Shown: positions 26,048-34,087 of the stretch, piece by piece
Layout: each line of letters starts with the position of its first letter
How positions within the stretch are numbered: the first letter of the stretch is position 1
Origin: Roseomonas sp. HF4
Lineage (GTDB): Bacteria; Pseudomonadota; Alphaproteobacteria; Acetobacterales; Acetobacteraceae
Assembly: GCF_005222755.1 (NCBI RefSeq)
Contig: NZ_STGD01000023.1
Span: forward strand, 1 to 54,904
Direction of reading: 5' to 3'
DNA: 54,904 bases
The notes under the pieces: model-generated
Databases searched by the model: none
Seen by the model: only the letters and a program-made list of their open reading frames with translations
What the model was told of the DNA's origin: nothing
Program-made: the position numbers and the translations under genes

Positions 26048-26827
26048 ATGGCCGCCAAGGTCGCCCTCGTCACCGGTGCCGGGCGCGGCATCGGGCTTGC
26101 CACCGCGCGCCGCTTCCTGGCCGAGGACTGGCGCGTCGCGCTGCTCGACATCGACGCCGCGCTTCTGGAGCAGGCCATGGCCGGCCTTGCCCGGCCGGAG
26201 GCGACGCTCGCGCTGCACGCCGACGTCGCCGACGCGGCGGCGGTACAGGGCGCGGTCCGTCGCACGGGGGCGGAGTTCGGGCGGCTCGACGCGCTCGTGA
26301 ACAATGCCGGCATCGCCGTGTTCAAGCCGCTGCTCGAGACGACGCCCGAGGACTGGGCGCGCGTGCTCGCCGTGAACCTGACCGGGCCCTTCCTCGCGAC
26401 CCAGGCGGCGGCGCCACTGATGGCCGAGACGGGCGGCGGCGCCGTGGTCAACATCACCTCGATCTCGGGGCTGCGCGCCTCGACGCTGCGCGTCGCCTAC
26501 GGGACGTCCAAGGCGGGGCTCGCGCATCTGACCAAGCAGCAGGCGGTGGAATTGGGCGCGCTCGGCATCCGGGTGAACGCCGTGGCGCCGGGGCCGGTCG
26601 ACACGGCCATGGCCAAGGCGGTCCACACGCCCGAGATCCGGCGCGACTACCACGACACCATTCCGCTCGACCGCTACGGGCTCGAGGAGGAACTGGCCGA
26701 GGCCATCTTCTTCCTCTGTTCCGACCGCGCCTCCTACCTAACGGGCCAGGTGATCGCGGTGGATGGCGGTTTCGAGGCGACCGGGATCGGGCTGCCGACG
26801 CTGCGGGCGGCGCGGCGGAACCTGTAG
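26048..26827 (+). CDS. Short-chain dehydrogenase/reductase (SDR)
   Basis: 259 residues, classical SDR. It has cofactor motif TGAGRGIG, then ADVADAAAVQ, NNAGIA, and catalytic Ser in NITSISGLRAS with YxxxK as YGTSKAG. The C-terminus VNAVAPGPVDTAM and LTGQVIAVDGGF is FabG-like. LLDIDAAL after the second strand suggests NAD(H) preference (acidic residue). Substrate not determinable. Stands alone, divergent from the enolase-like gene and convergent with the kinase gene. Confidence 0.92.
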   Translation: MAAKVALVTGAGRGIGLATARRFLAEDWRVALLDIDAALLEQAMAGLARPEATLALHADVADAAAVQGAVRRTGAEFGRLDALVNNAGIAVFKPLLETTPEDWARVLAVNLTGPFLATQAAAPLMAETGGGAVVNITSISGLRASTLRVAYGTSKAGLAHLTKQQAVELGALGIRVNAVAPGPVDTAMAKAVHTPEIRRDYHDTIPLDRYGLEEELAEAIFFLCSDRASYLTGQVIAVDGGFEATGIGLPTLRAARRNL

Positions 26828-26841
26828 CGGCGGGGCGCGCC

Positions 26842-27861
26842 TCAGGCGGAGATCTCGGCGGCCCAGGCCGCCCGCACCGCCGCAAGCCGGGCGGGTGGAC
26901 GCCGCAGGAAGGCGCCCGCCACCCGCCGCACGCGGTCCTTGCCGGCGTCCTCCGTGATGTATTCGACCGGGCTCTTGCCGTCGATGCGGGCGAGAAACAG
27001 GCCCGGCAGCAGGCTCGCCGCCCGCGCCTCGAGCGCCGCGGGCGCCTCCCACGCGACGCCGGCGAGGTAGGCCGCGGCGAGCGCATCGAAGGCCGCGAGG
27101 AAATCCGCCGCCGCGCGGGGCGTCCAAAGGCATTTCAGCAGCAGGTGGTTCAGGCAGAAGGCGAGGTCGAAGGCCGGGTCCCCCCACCAGGCGCATTCCG
27201 CGTCGAGGAACACCGGCCCCGCCGGGCCGGCCAGGATGTTCTTCGGGCTGACATCGCCGTGCACCAGCGTCCGCCTAGTCGCCGCGGTGCGCGCCGCCAG
27301 CGCCTCCAGCGCCGGCGCGAGGTCGGGGTGCGCGCGCGCCGTCGCCAGCAGGTAGGGCTCGAGCCGGATGGCGTGGAAGATGTCGTCGGTCGGGAAATCG
27401 GCGGCCAGCGCCGGGCGCGCGGCGGCATGGGCGTGGATGCGCGCGATGCGGCGCCCGACCTCAGCGGCGAAGCCGGCATCGGCGTCCCCGTCGCGCAGCA
27501 GCGCCTTCCAGACCGGATGGTCGCCGGGCGGCAGCCATTGCATGGCCAGGGTGCCGGTCGCCGCGTCCTGGCCGAGCAGGGCGGGCGCCGCACCCGGCAC
27601 CGCCTCGGCCGCGAGCGCGAGCCAGCGCGCCTCGTACAGGTTGCGCACGACCGGCGCGCGCCAGTCCGCCGCCACCTTCAGCTTCGGCAGTGCGCGCTTG
27701 ACGCAGGCCTCTCGCCCGCCCGGCAGCACGACATGCCAGATATCGGACGACACCCCGCCCGAGAGCGCCGTGCCGGCGGCCGCGGCGCCCGGCGCCAGCA
27801 GCCCCATGGCGCGGAGCCCGTCTCGGATCGGCGCGGGCAGGGGGGCATCGGGAAGGGGCAT
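26842..27861 (-). CDS. Aminoglycoside phosphotransferase (APH)-fold kinase
   Basis: 339 residues from MPLPDAPLPAPIRDGL. A glycine-rich nucleotide loop is seen at LSGGVSSDIWHVVLPGG, followed by Lys in CVKRALPKLK. The catalytic loop is LVHGDVSPKNIL and the metal Asp is in FLDAECAWWGDPAFDLAF. This arrangement is typical of APH/choline-kinase fold enzymes that phosphorylate small hydroxyl compounds, including sugars such as methylthioribose. A resistance role is not implied. The frame is open 24 codons upstream without a better start. Confidence 0.85.
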   Translation of the reverse strand: MPLPDAPLPAPIRDGLRAMGLLAPGAAAAGTALSGGVSSDIWHVVLPGGREACVKRALPKLKVAADWRAPVVRNLYEARWLALAAEAVPGAAPALLGQDAATGTLAMQWLPPGDHPVWKALLRDGDADAGFAAEVGRRIARIHAHAAARPALAADFPTDDIFHAIRLEPYLLATARAHPDLAPALEALAARTAATRRTLVHGDVSPKNILAGPAGPVFLDAECAWWGDPAFDLAFCLNHLLLKCLWTPRAAADFLAAFDALAAAYLAGVAWEAPAALEARAASLLPGLFLARIDGKSPVEYITEDAGKDRVRRVAGAFLRRPPARLAAVRAAWAAEISA

Positions 27862-28036
27862 GGGCGGGTCCGGATCCTGCCGCGGCGCAGGCCGCGGGGT
27901 CCCAGGATGCCGCGCGCGGGACGCCCTGCCCATCCCGCGCGGCGGCGGGCCGTGCTAGGCTTCGCCCTGGCCGGATGACAGCGACGGGCCGGATGTCCCG
28001 TTCGGGGAAGTCCCGTCGCGGAGCGGATCAGGCCCG

Positions 28037-28084
28037 TTCGGCGGAACCGCGGCAGTGTTCCATCCGGTCGGGCGCTGCTCTAGG
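28037..28084. repeat. Dispersed palindrome-family segment upstream of the HtrA-like gene
   Basis: TTCGGCGGAACCGC followed by GTTCCAT and CGGTCGGGCGCTGCTCTAG matches the right half of the element at 7030-7074, with a few substitutions. Both copies lie in divergent promoter gaps, 30-45 bp before a plus-strand start codon. Possible roles are a mobile palindromic repeat or a shared regulatory site. Confidence 0.65.
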
Positions 28085-28124
28085 AGGATGGCCGAACGAC
28101 AGGCGGGGCTTCGACGGACACGAC

Positions 28125-29093
28125 ATGGCCAAGGACGAGTGGGACATCCCGGAACACCTGCAGCCCGACCCTTCCGAGTTTCCCTTCGACATCGGGGCCG
28201 CGCTCGGCAGCATCGTCGCGCTGCGCACGGCGGTGCCGGCGGATGCCTTCACGGCGCGGGTGCTCGGCACCGAGCGCGAAGGCAGCGGCGCGGTCATCCG
28301 CGACGGGCTGATCCTCACCATCGGCTACATCGTGACCGAGGCCGAGGGCATCTGGATCACGACGGCCGACGGTCGCGTCGTGCCCGGCCACACGCTGGCG
28401 GTGGACCAGGAAACGGGCTTCGGCCTGGTGCAGGCGCTGGGCAGCCTCGGCGTCGCGCCGCTCGAACTCGGCGACAGCGAGGCGCTGCGCATCGGCGCGC
28501 CAGCCATCCTGGCGGCGGCCGGCGGGCGCCGCGCGGCGGTCGGCTGCAAGCTGGTCGCGCGCCAGCCCTTCGCTGGCTACTGGGAATACCTGATCGAGGA
28601 CGCGCTGTTCACCGCGCCGGCGCACCCCTCCTGGGGCGGTGCCGGGCTGATCGGGCCGGACGGGAAGCTGATGGGCATCGGCTCCCTGATCCTCCAGCAG
28701 GGGGAGGAGGCACGGCGGCTCGACCTCAACATGGTGGTGCCGGTGCACCGGCTCTCGCCCATCCTGGGCGACCTCGTGACCCTGGGGCGCGTGAGCCGCC
28801 CGTCCCGGCCCTGGCTCGGCCTCTATGCGACCGAGGATGACGAGGGGGTCGCGATCGCCTCCCTCGCGCCCGGCGGGCCGGCCGAGAATTCCGGCGTGCG
28901 CACCGGCGACCGGGTGCTGGCCGTGGGCGGCGTGGCGGTGACGGACCTGGCCGAGCTCTGGCGCGCCGTCTGGTCGGCGGGCGATGCGGGCGCGACGGTG
29001 AAGCTGAGGCTCGGCCGGGCGCGGGGCTCACGCGATGTCGCCGTCGTCTCGGCCGACCGCACGGATTTCCTCAAGCACCCGCGGATGCATTGA
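28125..29093 (+). CDS. HtrA-like S1C/PDZ protein lacking the catalytic triad (pseudoprotease)
   Basis: 322 residues from the ATG at 28125 (MAKDEWDIPEHLQ). Residues about 15-225 follow the S1C trypsin-like fold: VLGTEREGSGAVIRDGLILT, GHTLAVDQETGFGLVQ, WGGAGLIGPDGKLMGIGSL. The triad is absent: the His position (TNxHV in HtrA) is TIGYIV, the Asp position lies in ETGFGL, and the Ser loop GNSGG is SWGGAG. A C-terminal PDZ domain is clear (RPWLGLYA, LAPGGPAENSGVRTGDRVLAVGG). No signal peptide is evident. Predicted to bind peptides or partners without cleaving. The cupin gene follows closely. Confidence 0.85.
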   Translation: MAKDEWDIPEHLQPDPSEFPFDIGAALGSIVALRTAVPADAFTARVLGTEREGSGAVIRDGLILTIGYIVTEAEGIWITTADGRVVPGHTLAVDQETGFGLVQALGSLGVAPLELGDSEALRIGAPAILAAAGGRRAAVGCKLVARQPFAGYWEYLIEDALFTAPAHPSWGGAGLIGPDGKLMGIGSLILQQGEEARRLDLNMVVPVHRLSPILGDLVTLGRVSRPSRPWLGLYATEDDEGVAIASLAPGGPAENSGVRTGDRVLAVGGVAVTDLAELWRAVWSAGDAGATVKLRLGRARGSRDVAVVSADRTDFLKHPRMH

Positions 29094-29121
29094 TGGTGCG
29101 CGGGATGATCGTGGTGCCGTC

Positions 29122-29679
29122 ATGGCGCCCCAGATGATCGTGGTGCCGCCGGGGGGCGGCGAGCAGCACTGGCAGCCGGAGCCCGCCAATGGCTGGATCG
29201 AGGTGCTGACCGCGCCACGCCTCGCCGGCGCGGTGCCGGGGCTCTCGGCCGGGCTGCAGGAACTCCCCCCGCTCGGCAAGATCCGCGAGCACGCGCACCC
29301 GGCGCAGACCGAGATGTTCTGGATCATCCAGGGCCAGGCGCTGGCGCGGCTCGACGGCGAGGTCCGGCGGATCGTCGCCGGCACCTTCATGGTGGCGCCG
29401 CCGCATGTCCGGCACGGCTTCATCAACGACGGCGACGCGCCCTTCCGGATGCTCTGGACGCTGGTGCCGGCGGGGCTCGAGGAATTCTTCGTGGCGATCG
29501 GCCGGCCGAAGGGGCCGGGCCTGCCCGACCCGACGCCCTATCCCCGCCCCGCCGAGGCCGGGAGCATCGAGCTGGCCACGGTGTTCGAGACGCTCGACCC
29601 GCCGCCCGAGCCGCCCTGGGACACGGCGCCGATCGCCGACCCCGCGGTGCTGGAGCCGCTGCGCCGCCTGGCGCGCTGA
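29122..29679 (+). CDS. Cupin-domain protein
   Basis: 185 residues from ATG 29122; ATG 29134 (MIVVPPGGG) is an alternative. The cupin metal-binding motif 1 is visible as REHAHPAQTEMFWIIQGQALARL and motif 2 as GTFMVAPPHVRHGF, giving a plausible His/Glu metal site. Function could be an isomerase, dioxygenase or sensor; no substrate is indicated. It begins 28 bp after the HtrA-like stop, probably co-transcribed. A 16-bp duplication surrounds the start (29104-29119 and 29133-29148). Confidence 0.82.
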   Translation: MAPQMIVVPPGGGEQHWQPEPANGWIEVLTAPRLAGAVPGLSAGLQELPPLGKIREHAHPAQTEMFWIIQGQALARLDGEVRRIVAGTFMVAPPHVRHGFINDGDAPFRMLWTLVPAGLEEFFVAIGRPKGPGLPDPTPYPRPAEAGSIELATVFETLDPPPEPPWDTAPIADPAVLEPLRRLAR

Positions 29680-29738
29680 ACGTGCTTGGCGGCGGGACGT
29701 GCCGCCGCATATCCTCAGCCAAGCATAAGGGGGCTCTG

Positions 29739-30056
29739 ATGCGTCGTTCCGGGATGCCCGTCGCCGTCCGCTTCATGATCCTGCATGGGTTGGTGGGCTT
29801 CGGCCTGTCGGCCCTGTTCGTCGCCGCGGTGCTCTGGGCGGACCCGGGCGGGGTCGGCAGCCTGATCCTGCGTCATGGCGGCCTGCCGGTGATCGCGATG
29901 CTGTGGTTCTTCACCGGGCTGACCTTCGGCTCGGTGCAGATCGGCGCAGCGATCATGCTGGATGACGGGCGCGAACAGGGGCCGCGCGGCGGGCGGCGGA
30001 TGCGCCTGCCGGCCGTGGCGGTGCCGGCCCGGGCGGCGGCACGCGCTCGGCGCTGA
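29739..30056 (+). CDS. Small two-helix membrane protein
   Basis: 105 residues. A purine-rich AAGGGGG precedes the ATG. Two hydrophobic helices (FMILHGLVGFGLSALFVAAVLW and GLPVIAMLWFFTGLTFGSVQIGAAIML) are joined by a short loop. A basic, Arg-rich C-terminal tail (GPRGGRRMRLPAVAVPARAAARARR, cytoplasmic by the positive-inside rule) follows. No family recognised. Possibly part of the preceding transcription unit. Confidence 0.68.
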   Translation: MRRSGMPVAVRFMILHGLVGFGLSALFVAAVLWADPGGVGSLILRHGGLPVIAMLWFFTGLTFGSVQIGAAIMLDDGREQGPRGGRRMRLPAVAVPARAAARARR

Positions 30057-30128
30057 GCGGCCGGCGTTCCGACGGAGGGCGGGTTGCGCCGCCCGTGCCC
30101 GCCTCGACGTGGATGGGCTGTCGACAAG

Positions 30129-30250
30129 GTCGGGGGAGGAGCACCTCCCCCGAACCCCCTCCCTTGTCTGTCATTTGGCACCGGTCCTGGAAAGCGGGGC
30201 GTCAGGTGTCGGAAAAGGTTGTGGGGGAGAAGTTCCCTTTTCTCCCCGCC
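30129..30250. repeat. Dispersed palindromic repeat, copy C
   Basis: It begins with GTCGGGGGAGG-AGCA-CCTCCCCCG. Next is the diverged middle module (TTGTCTGTCATTTGGCACC...GTCAGGTGTCGGAAAAGG) and then GGGGAGAAGTTCCCTTTTCTCCCC. Order and spacing match copy D at 47117. It lies between the convergent small membrane protein and polysaccharide deacetylase genes. Confidence 0.78.
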
Positions 30251-30304
30251 CTGTCTTCCACGCGCCATCCCGCGTCGCGACCGCAATCCGCCGGCACGGG
30301 CGCC

Positions 30305-31270
30305 CTACCGGGGCAGCACTGCTGCGTCGCGCGGCGTGAGCTCGCGCCCCCGGCCGAGCGCCCAGTCCGCGATCTCGTCCCGCCGCGCGAACCACACGCC
30401 GGGATGGCCGGCCGCCCAGCGCAGGAAACGTTCCACCGATGGCACCACCGCGGGCCGGCCGGCCACGAAATCGTGCAGCGGCACGCTCATCATCCGCCGC
30501 CGCGTCGCGCCCTCGGCGTAGAGCACCTCGAATTCCTGGGCCAGCATCTGCTCGTAGTCCGCCAGGCCGCGCTGCTGGTTCTGGAAGAAGTTCAGGTCGT
30601 TCACGTGGCCCATGTAGGGCACCAGGCAGAAGTCGCGGTCGCCGTTGACCGTCGTGATCCAGGGCTCGTCGCGCGTGCGGTCGTCGATGGAATAGATCAG
30701 GCCGAGCTCCTGCAGCAGGTCGTTGGTGTTGACCGACCCCTGCAGGCCCTGCGCGTTGAAGCCCTTCGGCCAAAGCCCGGTCGCGGTCCTGAGCGCGTCG
30801 AAGCCTTCGCGAAGGAACGCGCGCTCCTCGTCCTTCGGCAGGTGGAACTGCGGCGCGTGGCGGATGGCGCGGCCGCCCGCCTCGTGGCCGCGCGCCACGA
30901 TCTCCCGCGCCAGGTCGGGGTAGCGGCGGATGCTCTCGCCGATCATGAAGGAGGAGACGCGGCAGCCCACGCGGTCGAACAGGTCGAGCAGCCGGGGGAT
31001 GCCTTCCTTCACGCCATAGGTGCGGTTCATGACCATCGGCAGGTTCGGGAAGCGCTGGCTCGCCTGCGGCGTGCCGGGCGGGCCGGGCTGGAAGGCGGCG
31101 GGCTGGCCGCCATCCGCCTCGAACATCATGCAGATGCCGATCGCCAGTCGCGCCCCGCCCGGCCAGAAGGGCCCGCGCGGGCGGGCGGGCTGCGCGCGCA
31201 CCGGCGATGGCGCGGCGAGCAGCCCGATCGCCCCGCCGCCAAGGCCGCGCCGCGTCCATCGTCCCGCCAT
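30305..31270 (-). CDS. Polysaccharide deacetylase (NodB-fold) family protein, exported
   Basis: 321 residues from MAGRWTRRGLGGGAIGLLAAP, preceded by GGGAGGCG. The twin Arg followed by a hydrophobic run looks like a Tat-type signal ending near VRAQ. NodB-like motifs: SFMIGESIRRYPDLAREIVARGHEAGGRAIRHAPQFHL-type region with the GHE..G and RH elements, and LHDFVAGRP near the C-terminus. The family includes deacetylases of chitooligosaccharides and peptidoglycan, and also allantoinase-like (PuuE) amidases; this sequence looks closer to the latter. Zinc ligands are not all certain. Confidence 0.8.
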   Translation of the reverse strand: MAGRWTRRGLGGGAIGLLAAPSPVRAQPARPRGPFWPGGARLAIGICMMFEADGGQPAAFQPGPPGTPQASQRFPNLPMVMNRTYGVKEGIPRLLDLFDRVGCRVSSFMIGESIRRYPDLAREIVARGHEAGGRAIRHAPQFHLPKDEERAFLREGFDALRTATGLWPKGFNAQGLQGSVNTNDLLQELGLIYSIDDRTRDEPWITTVNGDRDFCLVPYMGHVNDLNFFQNQQRGLADYEQMLAQEFEVLYAEGATRRRMMSVPLHDFVAGRPAVVPSVERFLRWAAGHPGVWFARRDEIADWALGRGRELTPRDAAVLPR

Positions 31271-31304
31271 GGTCGCCTCCCGCGCCGGTCTTACTGCCGC
31301 GCTG

Positions 31305-31844
31305 TCAGGCATGCGCGTCCGCCGCCGCATCGATGCCGAGGGCTGCGGAGAAGCGGTTGAAGAACCCGGTCAGCGTGATGCGCAGCGTGAGTTCGACGAT
31401 CTGCGCGTCGGTGAAGTGCTCGCGCAGGCTCCGGAACAGACGCTCGGGCACGCGGTGGCTGTCCTCCCAGGCCGCGATGGCGAAGGCGATGACGGCGCGG
31501 TCGCGGGCGGTGAAGGCCGGGTGGTCCGCATTGCCGGGCAGGCCGGCCACCGCCTCGGGCGGGATGCCCTCCACCGCCAGGAAGGGCTCGTGATGCGCGA
31601 TGCAGTAGTCGCAGGCATTGAGCTTCGAGACGACGACGATCGCGAGTTCCAGCGCGCGCCGCGGCAGCGTCCCGGCGGCGCGCAATTCCATCAGCATCGG
31701 CATCAGGTGCCGCAGCGCCGCCGGCACATGGGCGAAGACCTCGAGCTGCGCCTCGAAGGGTCCGTAGGCGGTGGCGTAGCGGTGCCACGTCTCGGCCAGG
31801 TCGGGCGGCAACGTCTCGGGGCGGATGGGCGTCACGCGGGGCAT
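31305..31844 (-). CDS. Carboxymuconolactone decarboxylase/AhpD-like protein
   Basis: 179 residues from MPRVTPIRPETLPPD. The AhpD core helix contains ELAIVVVSKLNACDYCIAHHE, with the CxxC...H redox motif of AhpD-like peroxidase-associated proteins. DRAVIAFAIAAWEDSHRVPE and QIVELTLRITLTGFFNRF complete the all-helical domain. Likely a cytoplasmic disulfide-linked antioxidant or a decarboxylase relative. Divergent from the M20 hydrolase gene. Confidence 0.87.
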   Translation of the reverse strand: MPRVTPIRPETLPPDLAETWHRYATAYGPFEAQLEVFAHVPAALRHLMPMLMELRAAGTLPRRALELAIVVVSKLNACDYCIAHHEPFLAVEGIPPEAVAGLPGNADHPAFTARDRAVIAFAIAAWEDSHRVPERLFRSLREHFTDAQIVELTLRITLTGFFNRFSAALGIDAAADAHA

Positions 31845-31962
31845 GGGCGGGCACTCCTCGTCGGCGGGATGCTGCGTCCCGCCGGGCGCGGCTGTCCAGC
31901 GCTGGACGGAGGGGCCTGCGCAGGCGAGACTCGCCGCCCGAGCCCCGAGAAGGACCCCGCCC

Positions 31963-33384
31963 ATGCAGAACACCGAGGAAGTCTGGCGCCACGTGGACGC
32001 CAAGGCCGCGGACGCGATCGCGCTCGCCGACCGCGTCTGGGGCATGCCGGAGCTCTGCTACGCCGAGGTCAGGTCCTGCGCCGAGCACACCGCGATGCTG
32101 GAGGCGCACGGCTTCCGCGTGACCAAGGACGTCGCCGGCATCCCGACCGCCGTCATGGGCGAGGCGGGGGAGGGCGGCCCCGTCATCGCCATCCTTGGCG
32201 AATACGACGCGCTGCCGGGGCTTTCGAACGAGGCCGGCGTGGCCGAGCACCGGCCGCTGCCGGGCGACGGGTCGGGCCATGGCTGCGGGCATAACCTGCT
32301 GGGCTCCGCCTCGCTGCTCGCGGCCTCGGCCGTGAAGGACTGGCTCGCGGCGAATGGCGTCAAGGCGCGCGTGCGCTACTACGGCTGCCCGGCCGAGGAA
32401 GGCGGCGCCGCCAAGGGCTTCATGGTGCGCGAGGGCGCCTTCGACGACGTGGACATGGCGATCTGCTGGCACCCCGCCGCCTTCACCGGCGTGAACGAGG
32501 CGGTTTCGCTGGCCAATACCCGGATCGACTTCGCCTTCACGGGCCGGTCGTCGCACGCCGCCGCGGCGCCGCATCTCGGGCGCTCGGCGCTCGACGCGGT
32601 CGAGCTGATGAATGTCGGCGTGAACTACATGCGCGAGCACATGCCGTCGGACGCGCGCATCCACTACGCCTACCTCGATGCCGGCGGCATCGCGCCGAAC
32701 GTGGTGCAGGGCGCGGCCAAGGTCCGCTACCTGATCCGAGCGCGCGACCTGACGGAGCTGAACGGCCTGGTCGCCCGGGTGCGCAAGATCGCCGACGGCG
32801 CGGCGCTGATGACCGAGACGACGGTGACCACCAAGGTGGTGAGCGCGGTCTCCAACCTGCTGGCGAACACGCCGCTCGAGAAGGCGATGTACGAGAACAT
32901 GCTGCGCCTCGGCCCGCCGCAGTTCGACGAGGCCGACCGCGCCTTCGCCGCCGAGATCCAGAAGACGCTGTCGGACGACGACATCGCCGCCGCCTTCCGC
33001 CGCCACGGGCTCAAGGTCGAGCGCGGCAAGGAACTCTGCGACATCATCGTGCCGCTGGATGCGAAGGGGAATGGCGGCGTCGGTTCGACCGACGTGGGCG
33101 ATGTCTCCTGGGCGGTGCCGACGGTGCAGGCGCGGGGCGCCACCTACGCCATCGGCACGCCGGGGCATTCCTGGCAGCTGACGGCGCAGGGCAAGTCCGG
33201 CATCGCCCACAAGGGGCTGGTGCATGTGGCGAAGATCATGGCCGGCACGGCGGTGGACGCGATCCGCAACCCGGAGATCCTCGCCGCGGCCAAGGCGGAC
33301 CACAAGGCGCGAACCGACGCGCATCCCTATGTCTGCCCGCTGCCGCCGGACGTGAACCCGCCGATCCGGATGAGCGGGGACTGA
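31963..33384 (+). CDS. M20-family amidohydrolase (AbgB-like)
   Basis: 473 residues. Metallopeptidase M20 features: GEYDALPGLSNEAGV, the metal-site GDGSGHGCGHNLLG, YYGCPAEEGGAAKGFMV with the catalytic Glu pair, CWHPAAFTGVN, and the dimerisation domain around TGRSSHAAAAPHLGRSALDAV. Close in layout to p-aminobenzoyl-glutamate utilisation protein B. Probably hydrolyses an N-acyl or amide-linked amino acid in the cytoplasm. The partner AbgA is not visible, so the substrate assignment is tentative. Confidence 0.9.
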   Translation: MQNTEEVWRHVDAKAADAIALADRVWGMPELCYAEVRSCAEHTAMLEAHGFRVTKDVAGIPTAVMGEAGEGGPVIAILGEYDALPGLSNEAGVAEHRPLPGDGSGHGCGHNLLGSASLLAASAVKDWLAANGVKARVRYYGCPAEEGGAAKGFMVREGAFDDVDMAICWHPAAFTGVNEAVSLANTRIDFAFTGRSSHAAAAPHLGRSALDAVELMNVGVNYMREHMPSDARIHYAYLDAGGIAPNVVQGAAKVRYLIRARDLTELNGLVARVRKIADGAALMTETTVTTKVVSAVSNLLANTPLEKAMYENMLRLGPPQFDEADRAFAAEIQKTLSDDDIAAAFRRHGLKVERGKELCDIIVPLDAKGNGGVGSTDVGDVSWAVPTVQARGATYAIGTPGHSWQLTAQGKSGIAHKGLVHVAKIMAGTAVDAIRNPEILAAAKADHKARTDAHPYVCPLPPDVNPPIRMSGD

Positions 33385-33391
33385 ACCCGCG

Positions 33392-34087
33392 CTACCCGAC
33401 CGCCTCGATCCGCCCGTCGCGCAGCCCGACGATACGGTCGAAGCGGTCGAAGATCTTCTCGTCATGCGTGACGACCAGGACCGCTGCCCGCTGCTCCCGC
33501 GCCACCTGGCGCAGCAGGTCCATCACCACCCGGGCGCGCTCGGAATCGAGCGCCGCGGTCGGCTCGTCGGCCAGGATGACGCGTGGGCGGTTGGCCAGCG
33601 CGCGGGCGATCGCGACGCGCTGCGCCTCGCCGCCCGAAAGGCGGGAGGGCATCGCCGAGGCGCGCCGGCCGACCTGCAGGTAGTCGAGCAGGTCCCGTGC
33701 CCGCGCCCGCGCGGTGCCGACATCGGTGCCGGCCAGCGTCATGGCCAGCGCGACATTGTCCGTCGCATCCAGGAAGGGCAGCAGGTTGTGGAACTGGAAG
33801 ATGAAGCCGATGCGCTCGCGGCGCAGGCGGCGGAGATCGCCGATCCGCCAGGCGCCGTCCCAGACCACCTCCTCCCCCAGGCTGAGCCGCCCCGCGCTCG
33901 GCTCCAGGATGCAGGCGATGATGTTGAGCAGCGTGGACTTGCCGCTGCCCGACGGGCCCTTGAGGCCGACCACCTCCCCCGCCGCGACATCGAGGTCCAC
34001 GCCGTCCAGCGCGCGCACCGCCGCCTCGCCCTCGCCGAAGACCCGGCCGATCCCCTCCACCCGCACCAGTGGCGCATCCGCGCTCAT
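33392..34087 (-). CDS. ABC exporter ATP-binding protein (MacB/LolD type)
   Basis: 231 residues from MSADAPLVRVEGIGR. Walker A GPSGSGKST, Q-loop FIFQFHNLLP, signature [15 protein letters not shown], Walker B VILADEPTAALD, and switch His in VVTHDEKIF. The FNLLP-type Q-loop and length fit the LolD/MacB class. The start overlaps the permease stop by 4 bp (ATGA). Third gene of an adaptor-permease-ATPase operon. Confidence 0.92.
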   Translation of the reverse strand: MSADAPLVRVEGIGRVFGEGEAAVRALDGVDLDVAAGEVVGLKGPSGSGKSTLLNIIACILEPSAGRLSLGEEVVWDGAWRIGDLRRLRRERIGFIFQFHNLLPFLDATDNVALAMTLAGTDVGTARARARDLLDYLQVGRRASAMPSRLSGGEAQRVAIARALANRPRVILADEPTAALDSERARVVMDLLRQVAREQRAAVLVVTHDEKIFDRFDRIVGLRDGRIEAVG

